The position numbers were made by a program, and so were the translations under genes. The notes beneath the pieces were generated by a model. The model ran no database searches. It was not told where the DNA came from and saw only the letters and a program-made list of their open reading frames with translations. Positions 14,740 through 20,751 of a DNA stretch of 20,751 bases are shown piece after piece. Origin of the DNA: Rhodothermaceae bacterium (GTDB lineage Bacteria > Bacteroidota > Rhodothermia > Rhodothermales > Rubricoccaceae); the NCBI GenBank assembly GCA_013003465.1, contig JABDIZ010000196.1, positions 1-20,751 on the forward strand. Direction: 5' to 3'. Position 1 is the first letter of the stretch. Each line of letters opens with the position of its first letter.

Positions 14740-15585
14740 GTGTCCCTTCCTCTCCAACTCGCCGTCCAGAAGTCCGGCCGCATCGGCGACGAGTCGCTCG
14801 ATTTCCTGCGCGCCTGCGGCCTCGCCTTCAAGACGAGCCCGCGCGGCCTCCGGGCCGTCTGCAACACCTTCCCGCTCGAACTGCTCTTCCTCCGCAGCAA
14901 AGACATCCCCGAGATCGTCGCCGACGGGGGCGCCGACCTCGGCATCTGCGGGGAGGACGTGCTCGCCGAGCGCGGCGGCAACCATCTCCGGGTGATCGAG
15001 TCGCTGGGTTTCGGGCAGTGCCGCCTCAGCATCGCCGCGCCCGGCCCGCTGGAGCTAAACGGCGCGCGCATCGCGACCTCGTTTCCCAACGCGCTGCGGC
15101 AGTACCTGGACGGCCAGGGCGTCTCGGCAGACATCATAATGCTCAGCGGCTCGGTCGAGATCGCGCCGGGCCTGGGTATCGCCGATGCCATCTGCGACCT
15201 CGTCTCGACGGGCTCGACGCTGACCGAGAACGGGCTGGTCGAACTGCACGAAGTGCTGCGCTCCGAGACCGTACTCTTCGGTTCGGGCTCCCTTTCGCCG
15301 GAGAAGCAGGACCTCGCCGACCGCCTCGTGCTGCGTGTGCGCTCGCGCCTGGCCGCGCAGCGGACGCGTTACATCGTTATGAACGCCCCCAGGGCGTCGG
15401 TCGCGCGCATCCGCGAACTGCTGCCGGGCCTGAAAACGCCTACCGTGTCTGAACTGGCCGATCCCGGTTGGGTGAGCATCGCCACGGTCGTGGGCGTGGA
15501 CGTGTTCTGGGAAACCATGCACGCGCTCCGCGAGGCCGGGGCAACGGGCATCCTCGTCATGCCCATCGAGCAACTGATCCAATGA
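14740..15585 (+). CDS. hisG: ATP phosphoribosyltransferase, long form
   Basis: HisG joins ATP and PRPP to give phosphoribosyl-ATP, the first and controlled step of histidine synthesis. The 281-residue length and the C-terminal domain (about 208-281, with MNAPRASVARIRELLPGL and ATVVGVDVFWETM) mark the long, hexameric form that is inhibited by histidine and needs no HisZ. The catalytic part shows LQLAVQKSGRI at the N-terminus, the GADLGICGEDVL motif, and the phosphate-binding ICDLVSTGSTLTENGL. The GTG at 14740 is chosen because the next residues fit the family start; no ribosome binding site is evident. It is first in the seven-gene his operon and shares an ATGA overlap with hisD. Expression probably depends on the palindrome just upstream. 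Confidence 0.96.
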   Translation: MSLPLQLAVQKSGRIGDESLDFLRACGLAFKTSPRGLRAVCNTFPLELLFLRSKDIPEIVADGGADLGICGEDVLAERGGNHLRVIESLGFGQCRLSIAAPGPLELNGARIATSFPNALRQYLDGQGVSADIIMLSGSVEIAPGLGIADAICDLVSTGSTLTENGLVELHEVLRSETVLFGSGSLSPEKQDLADRLVLRVRSRLAAQRTRYIVMNAPRASVARIRELLPGLKTPTVSELADPGWVSIATVVGVDVFWETMHALREAGATGILVMPIEQLIQ

Positions 15586-16862
15586 CCGCGCTGACCACCT
15601 ACCGGCTGGCCGATTTGAGCGAAGCCGACCGTGCTCGCCTCTGCACGCGCCCGGCCGACCTCGATGGCGCGGTGCTCGACGCGGTGGCGGAGATCGAAGC
15701 CGTTGTGCGCGAGCGCGGCGACGAAGCGCTCCACGCGTTCAACGCGCGCTTCGATACAGCCGTGGATACGCTGCGGGTGCCCGTCGGACGCCTGGCTGAA
15801 GCGTGGGCCGCGTCCGACCTGGCATTTCAGCACGCCGTCGAAACCGCTGCCACGAACATCCGCACGTTCCACGCCCCACAGGGCGCCACGGCATACGAAA
15901 CCGAGCCGATGCCCGGTGTGCGGTGCTGGCGGGAGACGCGGCCCATCGAGCGCGTCGGGCTCTACGTGCCAGGCGGAACGGCCCCGCTCGTCAGCACGCT
16001 CCTGATGACAGCGATCCCGGCGCAACTCGCCGGGTGCACTCGGATCGTCGTGGCTACGCCACCACCGGCAGCCGAACCGATTCTGGCCGTCGCGGGCTTC
16101 CTCGGGCTGGAGGAGGTCGTGCAAGTGGGCGGTGCACAGGCCGTCTTTGCCCTCGCGTACGGAACCGAAAGTGTCCCGCGTGTGGACAAGATTGTCGGGC
16201 CGGGCAATGCGTACGTGACGGCGGCCAAGTGGCGCGCAAGCCGCTTCTGCGCCATCGACATGATCGCCGGGCCGAGCGAGGTGCTGGTGATGGCCGAGGG
16301 CACTTCCAACCCGGCGTGGGTCGCAGCCGATCTCCTGAGCCAGGCCGAGCACGGCACGGACAGTCAGGTCGTCCTCGTCGCGACCGATGCGGACTTCGTG
16401 CAGGCTGTGCAGGCCGAACTCGATGGGCAACTCGCCACCCTCCCACGCCGCGCGACGGCCGAGGCCGCCCTCGCCCACAGCTTCGTCGTCGTGGCGAGTG
16501 CGCTGGACGAGGCCATCGCGTTCAGCAACCGCTATGCGCCGGAGCACCTGATTCTGCACCTCGCCGACTGGCAGCCCGTCGCCGCGCGCATTACGAACGC
16601 AGGCTCCGTGTTCTGCGGGCCACTCACGCCCGAGAGCATCGGCGACTACGCCTCGGGGACGAACCACACGCTGCCGACGGCCGGGCTCGCGCGCAGCATG
16701 AGCGGGCTCAGCGTCGAGGCCTTCTCGCGCACCGTTACGTTTCAGTCGCTCGACGCCGGCGGGCTGGCGGCGCTCGCGCCCTCCGTCACCACGCTGGCCG
16801 AGACCGAACAGCTCCGGGCGCACGCCCGCGCCGTCACCATCCGCACCGAGGCCTCGTCATGA
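15582..16862 (+). CDS. hisD: Histidinol dehydrogenase
   Basis: HisD oxidises L-histidinol to L-histidine in two NAD-dependent steps, the last of the pathway. The 426-residue length is usual. Zinc-binding positions seen are Gln254 and His257 (QAEHG), Asp355 (GDYASGTNH) and His414, a spacing identical to the Gln259/His262/Asp360/His419 of the E. coli enzyme. Other signatures are VGLYVPGGTAPL, DKIVGPGNAYVTAAK and FSNRYAPEHLIL. The ATG overlaps the hisG stop in ATGA, indicating translational coupling; an in-frame ATG at 15468 lies inside hisG and is not used. The gene is followed directly by hisB with another ATGA overlap, so there is no room for hisC, which often stands here. Confidence 0.97.
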   Translation: MTALTTYRLADLSEADRARLCTRPADLDGAVLDAVAEIEAVVRERGDEALHAFNARFDTAVDTLRVPVGRLAEAWAASDLAFQHAVETAATNIRTFHAPQGATAYETEPMPGVRCWRETRPIERVGLYVPGGTAPLVSTLLMTAIPAQLAGCTRIVVATPPPAAEPILAVAGFLGLEEVVQVGGAQAVFALAYGTESVPRVDKIVGPGNAYVTAAKWRASRFCAIDMIAGPSEVLVMAEGTSNPAWVAADLLSQAEHGTDSQVVLVATDADFVQAVQAELDGQLATLPRRATAEAALAHSFVVVASALDEAIAFSNRYAPEHLILHLADWQPVAARITNAGSVFCGPLTPESIGDYASGTNHTLPTAGLARSMSGLSVEAFSRTVTFQSLDAGGLAALAPSVTTLAETEQLRAHARAVTIRTEASS

Positions 16863-17941
16863 ACCGCACCGCCTTTCTCGACCGCGACGGGACGCTCATC
16901 TGGGAGCCCGGCCCGGACCATGCGACGCCGTATCAGGTGTCGAGCCTGGATGACCTGCGCTTGTTGCCGCGCGTCCTCTCCGGCCTCCGTACCCTCGCGG
17001 ACGCCGGGTTCGGCCTGGTCATGGTCACCAACCAGGACGGGCTGGGCACCGAGGCGAACCCGACGGAAACCTTCGAGGCCGTCAACGCCAAGCTGTTCGA
17101 GACCCTGGCGAGCGAGGGCCTCGCGTTTGCCGACGTGCGCGTGTGTCCGCATCTCCCGGAGGACGACTGTGCTTGCCGCAAGCCGCGCACGGGCATGATC
17201 GACGGCCTCGCCTATAATCCGGCCGCCTCGGTCATGGTGGGTGACCGCGACAGTGACCTCGCCTTCGCCGAAAACCTGGGCGTAGCCGGCTACCGCGTCA
17301 CCGACTACCCCGATTGGGCTGCGCTCGCCGCGGCCATTGTCGCCGACACCCTGGGCCGGACGGCCACGGTCACGCGAAGGACGGCCGAGACGCAGATCAC
17401 GCTCACGCTCGCCCTCGACGGCGAGGGGCGATACGAGGGCTCCGTTGAGCATGGCTTTCTGAGCCATCTGCTCCATCTCTTCGCCGCTCACAGCCGCATG
17501 GACCTGACCATCGAGGCGACGGGCGATGGCGTGGACGACCACCACCTCATCGAGGACGTGGGGCTCGTGCTGGGGCAGGCGCTCCGCGAGGCGCTCGGCG
17601 ACAAGCGCGGCCTCCGCCGCTACGGCGACGCGCTCGTACCCATGGACGAAGTGCTCTGCGCGGCGGCGGTAGATCTGAGCGGACGCTTCGCGTTTGAAAC
17701 GGACTATGCGCCCGTACGGGACATGGTGGGAGAACTTAGCACGGAGATGGTGCCCCACCTCTTTCATAGCCTCGCCGTCGAGGCGAAGATGGCGCTGCAC
17801 CTGCGGCTCCTCAACCCGGGCCGCAACGAGCACCACCGCATCGAGGCGATGACCAAGGCCTTCGCCCGCGCGCTTCGCGTGGCCGTCGAAGCCGATCCGC
17901 GCGCGGCGGGTACCGTGCCTTCGACCAAAGGCTCGCTATGA
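16859..17941 (+). CDS. hisB: Bifunctional histidinol-phosphatase / imidazoleglycerol-phosphate dehydratase
   Basis: The 360-residue protein joins two enzymes, as in E. coli. The N-terminal HAD phosphatase (about 1-160) has the nucleophile motif FLDRDGTLI with Asp8 and Asp10, a zinc loop Cys96-His98-Cys104-Cys106, Lys108, and VGDRDSD near 129. It converts histidinol phosphate to histidinol. The C-terminal dehydratase (about 168-360) converts imidazoleglycerol phosphate to imidazoleacetol phosphate. Its manganese ligands are visible: His203, His228, His229, Glu232, His300, His325, His326, Glu329, and the PSTKG end with Lys357. A small oddity is FLSHLLH in place of the usual FxDHMLD; the histidine is kept. 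The gene overlaps hisD and hisH by four bases each. Confidence 0.96.
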   Translation: MNRTAFLDRDGTLIWEPGPDHATPYQVSSLDDLRLLPRVLSGLRTLADAGFGLVMVTNQDGLGTEANPTETFEAVNAKLFETLASEGLAFADVRVCPHLPEDDCACRKPRTGMIDGLAYNPAASVMVGDRDSDLAFAENLGVAGYRVTDYPDWAALAAAIVADTLGRTATVTRRTAETQITLTLALDGEGRYEGSVEHGFLSHLLHLFAAHSRMDLTIEATGDGVDDHHLIEDVGLVLGQALREALGDKRGLRRYGDALVPMDEVLCAAAVDLSGRFAFETDYAPVRDMVGELSTEMVPHLFHSLAVEAKMALHLRLLNPGRNEHHRIEAMTKAFARALRVAVEADPRAAGTVPSTKGSL

Positions 17942-18525
17942 TCGCCCTCATCGACTACGGCGCGGGCAACACGCGGTCGGTGGTGAACGCACTCGACCGC
18001 CTCAGCGTCGACTGGACGCTCTCGGCCGATCCGGCCGTGCTGAATAGCGCTGACAAGCTGATCCTACCAGGCGTCGGTGCAGCAGGCTCGGCGATGCACG
18101 CGCTCCGCGAGGCCGGGCTCGTAGACGTTCTGCGCGCCACCGAACAGCCGCTCCTCGGCGTATGCCTCGGGCTCCAACTGCTCTATGAGCGCTCCGAGGA
18201 AGATGACACCGAATGCCTCGGGCTGCTGCCCGGCGTCGTCCGACGCTTTCCCGACGGGGGCGTGCCGATCCCGCACATGGGCTGGAACACGCTCCGCCTC
18301 ATAGGGGAGACCTCCCTCCTCGACGCAGGCATGGACGACGCGCATGCCTACTTCGTCCATAGCTACGCCGCGCCCATGGGGCCGGAAACGCGGGCGACCT
18401 GTACGTACGCGGGCGTAACCTTCAGCGCGGTCGTCCAGCACGGCCGCGTCGTCGCCACGCAGTTTCACCCGGAGAAATCCGCCGCCCTCGGCGCCGCGGT
18501 CCTCCGCAACTTTGTTACCGCATGA
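17938..18525 (+). CDS. hisH: Imidazole glycerol phosphate synthase, glutaminase subunit
   Basis: HisH releases ammonia from glutamine and feeds it to HisF. The 195-residue protein is a class I glutamine amidotransferase with the triad Cys76 (GVCLGLQLL), His177 and Glu179 (QFHPEKS). The family signatures IDYGAGNTRSV at the start, LPGVGAAGSAM, PHMGWN and YFVHSYA are all present. It begins in an ATGA overlap with hisB and ends in an ATGA overlap with hisA. The partner hisF is two genes downstream in the same operon. Confidence 0.97.
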   Translation: MIALIDYGAGNTRSVVNALDRLSVDWTLSADPAVLNSADKLILPGVGAAGSAMHALREAGLVDVLRATEQPLLGVCLGLQLLYERSEEDDTECLGLLPGVVRRFPDGGVPIPHMGWNTLRLIGETSLLDAGMDDAHAYFVHSYAAPMGPETRATCTYAGVTFSAVVQHGRVVATQFHPEKSAALGAAVLRNFVTA

Positions 18526-19250
18526 GCTTCCAACTCTGGCCCGCCATCGACGTGCTCGGCGGGCGCGTCGTCCGCCTCCGTCAAGGCGATTACGATGCCA
18601 TCACGACCTACGACACGCCGGTCGAAACGCTTCTGGACACCGTCGCTTCCTTCGCCGACGGGTTGCATGTCGTCAACCTGGACGGCGCGCGGGATGGCGA
18701 CGCTGAGCCGGGATCGTTGCTCAAGCGGCTGCTGGCCGAGAGCCCCGTGCCGGTCGAGATCGGCGGCGGGCTCCGGACGATGGGCGCCCTCGCTGAGGCC
18801 TTTGAACAGGGAGCCGCACGGGTCATCATCGGTTCGCGGGCCGTGGAGGACGCAGCGTTCGTGCGCGAGGCCGTCGGACATTTCGGGGCGGACCGGGTGG
18901 TCGTCGGCGTGGATCTGAAGGACGGACGCCCGGCGACGCGCGGCTGGACCGAGACGGCCGACCTCTCTGCCGACCAACTGCTGGAGAGCCTGTCGGACGA
19001 CGATGTGGAGACCGTGATTGTCACGGACGTGCAGACCGATGGCATGATGCAGGGGCCGAACCACGCACTCATCCGGCGCCTCGTCGAGTCGTTTCCTGAA
19101 CTGGAGATCATCGCCTCGGGCGGCGTAGCAGCGGTGGATGACCTCGCCGCGCTACGCGATACCGGAGCGGCCGGGGCCGTCTTCGGACGTGCCTGGCTCG
19201 ATGGCGTACTCACGCCCGACGCGCTCCGCGCCTTCCGCGAGGTCGCTTGA
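18522..19250 (+). CDS. hisA: Phosphoribosylformimino-5-aminoimidazole carboxamide ribotide isomerase
   Basis: HisA opens the ribose of ProFAR by an Amadori rearrangement to give PRFAR, the substrate of HisF/HisH. The 242-residue protein is a (beta/alpha)8 barrel with catalytic Asp10 (PAIDVLGG) and Asp131 (VGVDLKDG), and the conserved threonine at 168 (VTDVQTDGM). Phosphate-binding loops are EIGGGLR in the first half and IASGGVA plus VFGRAWLDG in the second. A related PriA isomerase (acting also in tryptophan synthesis) is found in Actinobacteria; nothing here suggests that role. The ATG overlaps the hisH stop. Confidence 0.96.
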   Translation: MSFQLWPAIDVLGGRVVRLRQGDYDAITTYDTPVETLLDTVASFADGLHVVNLDGARDGDAEPGSLLKRLLAESPVPVEIGGGLRTMGALAEAFEQGAARVIIGSRAVEDAAFVREAVGHFGADRVVVGVDLKDGRPATRGWTETADLSADQLLESLSDDDVETVIVTDVQTDGMMQGPNHALIRRLVESFPELEIIASGGVAAVDDLAALRDTGAAGAVFGRAWLDGVLTPDALRAFREVA

Positions 19251-20008
19251 TGCTCGCCAAACGCATCATTCCCTGCCTCGACGTGTCCGACGGGCGCACC
19301 GTCAAAGGCGTCAACTTCGTCGGCCTCCGCGATGCGGGTGACCCGGTTGAACTGGCCGCGCAGTACGCCGCCGAGGGCGCCGACGAACTCGTCTTCCTCG
19401 ACATCACGGCGACGGTCGAGAAGCGGCAGACCGTGACTGCGTTGGCGCTGCGTGTCGGGCGCGTGCTGGACATTCCGTTCACGATCGGCGGCGGGATCGG
19501 GAGCGTCGGGGATGCCGCGTCCGTGCTCCAGGCCGGGGCCGACAAGGTGGCCGTCAACTCGGCCGCCGTTGCGCGGCCCGAACTCGTGAGCGAGTTAGCC
19601 GAGGCGTTCGGCAGCCAGGCCATCGTCGTTTCGGTGGATGCCAAGGGGCACGCCGACGGCTGGACCGTCGCCACGCACGGCGGGCGCACCGACACGGGCT
19701 TCGACGCGCTCGCGTGGATCGCCGAGGTGCAGGACCGCGGCGCGGGCGAGATTCTCCTCACCTCGATGGACGCCGATGGCACGCAGGCGGGCTTCGACCG
19801 GCCGCTGCTCGAAGCCGTCCGTCCGCTCTGCTGCGTCCCCCTCATTGCTTCGGGTGGGGCTGGGACCATTGCCCACTTTGCCGAGGTGCTCGCTGCCGAT
19901 CTGGCCGATGCTGCGCTCGCGGCCTCGCTCTTTCACTACGGCACGCTCTGCATCCCCGACCTCAAAGCGGCGCTCGCCGCACAGGCCATCCCGATCCGTC
20001 CATGCTAG
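19250..20008 (+). CDS. hisF: Imidazole glycerol phosphate synthase, cyclase subunit
   Basis: HisF uses ammonia from HisH to turn PRFAR into imidazoleglycerol phosphate and AICAR, the latter feeding purine synthesis. The 252-residue barrel has catalytic Asp11 (IPCLDVSDG) and Asp130 (VVSVDAKG), at the same numbers as the well-studied Thermotoga enzyme. Other signatures are TIGGGIGSV, DKVAVNSAAV, LLTSMDADGTQAGFD and IASGGAG. I chose the ATG at 19250, which shares one base with the hisA stop (TGATG); a TTG one codon earlier is possible but unneeded. The end overlaps hisIE by seven bases. Confidence 0.96.
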   Translation: MLAKRIIPCLDVSDGRTVKGVNFVGLRDAGDPVELAAQYAAEGADELVFLDITATVEKRQTVTALALRVGRVLDIPFTIGGGIGSVGDAASVLQAGADKVAVNSAAVARPELVSELAEAFGSQAIVVSVDAKGHADGWTVATHGGRTDTGFDALAWIAEVQDRGAGEILLTSMDADGTQAGFDRPLLEAVRPLCCVPLIASGGAGTIAHFAEVLAADLADAALAASLFHYGTLCIPDLKAALAAQAIPIRPC

Positions 20009-20658
20009 ACCAGATTGATTTCGCCAAAGGGGATGGCCTCGTGCCCGCCATCGTGCAGGACGCCGCCACGCGCCGTGTCCTCATGCTCGGCTACATGAAC
20101 CGCGAAGCCGCCGAGCAGACGCAGGCGACGGGTCTGGTCACGTTCTGGAGCCGGAGCCGCGACGCGCTCTGGACGAAGGGCGAAACCTCGGGCAACACAC
20201 TCCGCCTCGTGGCGATGCACGCCGACTGCGACGCGGACGCGCTCCTCGTTCTCGCCGAGCCGACGGGGCCGACGTGCCACACCGGCGCCGTCTCCTGCTT
20301 CAACGCCGACGCCGGGCTCGGCGCGCTGGCCGAGTTGGAGCAGACGATTCAACAGCGCCTCGAATCCGGCGGCGAAGGCTCCTACGTGCGCTCGCTGGCC
20401 GAGGCCGGGCTCGACCGCTGCGCGCAGAAGGTGGGGGAGGAGGCCGTTGAGGTCGTCATCGCCGCGAAGAACGACGACGCGGACGCGCTCCTGAACGAGT
20501 CGGCCGATCTGCTCTTCCACCTGCTCGTCTTGCTGCACCAGCAGGGGCACGTGTTGAGCGAGGTGATCGGAGTGCTGGAGAAACGGCGTGACGAACAGAC
20601 GGCCGCCCATACGTCGACGCTCACGCCAACACTCGGAACGAGATGCCATCGCACGTGA
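20002..20658 (+). CDS. hisIE: Bifunctional phosphoribosyl-AMP cyclohydrolase / phosphoribosyl-ATP pyrophosphatase
   Basis: This fused enzyme does steps two and three of the pathway: HisE removes pyrophosphate from phosphoribosyl-ATP, and HisI opens the adenine ring. The HisI part (about 1-105) shows LMLGYMNREA, TFWSRSRDALWTKGETSG, the metal-binding HADCDADALL (Asp75, Cys76, Asp77, Asp79), and the cysteines Cys92 and Cys99 in PTCHTGAVSCF. The HisE part (about 107-197) shows SYVRSLAEAGLDRCAQKVG, EEAVE at 146-150 and NESADLLFH. The last 20 or so residues after EKRRDE are not conserved; they read through the 3' end of an apparent convergent gene. It is the last gene of the operon. The ATG overlaps the end of hisF. 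Confidence 0.95.
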   Translation: MLDQIDFAKGDGLVPAIVQDAATRRVLMLGYMNREAAEQTQATGLVTFWSRSRDALWTKGETSGNTLRLVAMHADCDADALLVLAEPTGPTCHTGAVSCFNADAGLGALAELEQTIQQRLESGGEGSYVRSLAEAGLDRCAQKVGEEAVEVVIAAKNDDADALLNESADLLFHLLVLLHQQGHVLSEVIGVLEKRRDEQTAAHTSTLTPTLGTRCHRT

Positions 20659-20749
20659 GCGCGATGTCCGCGAAGTCAGTGACGACCCGATACGCGCCGT
20701 TCTCAAGCATAATGCTGTCGAACGAGACATAGTCCCTGCTCCCGTCTGA
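20621..20749 (-). CDS. C-terminal fragment of an unidentified protein (cut by window edge)
   Basis: On the minus strand a frame is open from the window edge to a TGA at 20621-20623. The 42 residues read as natural protein: DYVSFDSIMLENGAYRVV, then DFADIALTCDGISFRVLA at the end, an alternating-strand pattern. The family is not recognised. The end overlaps the 3' end of hisIE by 38 bases in convergent orientation. Because only a short part is visible, a chance open frame is possible, but its composition is more protein-like than the other frames here. Confidence 0.42.
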   Translation of the reverse strand, partial: SDGSRDYVSFDSIMLENGAYRVVTDFADIALTCDGISFRVLA

Positions 20750-20751
20750 GT

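Noticed and set aside
15369..16823. Minus-strand open frame (484 codons) opposite hisD
   Set aside because: Antisense to hisD, whose zinc ligands and motifs are intact; no domain recognised.

Overview
This is a GC-rich bacterial window. Several traits suggest a Rhodothermota-type (Bacteroidota-related) organism: a compact high-GC genome, weak or absent Shine-Dalgarno sequences at most starts, A/T-rich promoter-like islands resembling TTTG / TAnnTTTG elements, a fused HisB and a fused HisIE, and the style of the caspase/WD40 and GAF-cyclase proteins. This placement is inference. No rRNA, tRNA, CRISPR array, insertion sequence or integrase was recognised.

Left part (1-11241). After the last codons of a plus-strand gene cut by the window edge, three large minus-strand genes lie in a row. 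In transcription order they are: a metacaspase-like protein fused to a C-terminal alpha/beta hydrolase (7741-11241); a caspase-like / STAND ATPase / membrane segment / WD40 protein (2802-7727); and a CHAT-protease / membrane segment / Ig-like protein (224-2605). All three have an intact His-Cys protease dyad. The first two are 13 bases apart and probably cotranscribed. The third has a 196-base leader with its own possible promoter and a good ribosome binding site. Together they look like a candidate multi-protease, NLR-like stress or immunity module.

Middle part (11242-14354). Divergently from the protease array lies a GAF plus class III nucleotide cyclase gene. Its reading frame is broken in a (CG)6 tract near its start, and its base-recognition residues are unusual. 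Convergent to it is an arrestin/Spo0M-like protein. A secreted protein with two related beta-rich domains follows, with a perfect palindrome just upstream.

Right part (14355-20658). A small TrpR-like (YerC/YecD family) repressor gene precedes a seven-gene histidine operon, hisG-hisD-hisB-hisH-hisA-hisF-hisIE. Every junction overlaps by 1-7 bases. A perfect 10-bp-arm palindrome sits between the repressor gene and hisG and is a strong candidate operator. The enzymes cover every step of histidine synthesis from PRPP/ATP except histidinol-phosphate aminotransferase (HisC), which must be encoded elsewhere. The window ends in the 3' part of an unidentified convergent gene that overlaps the end of hisIE.
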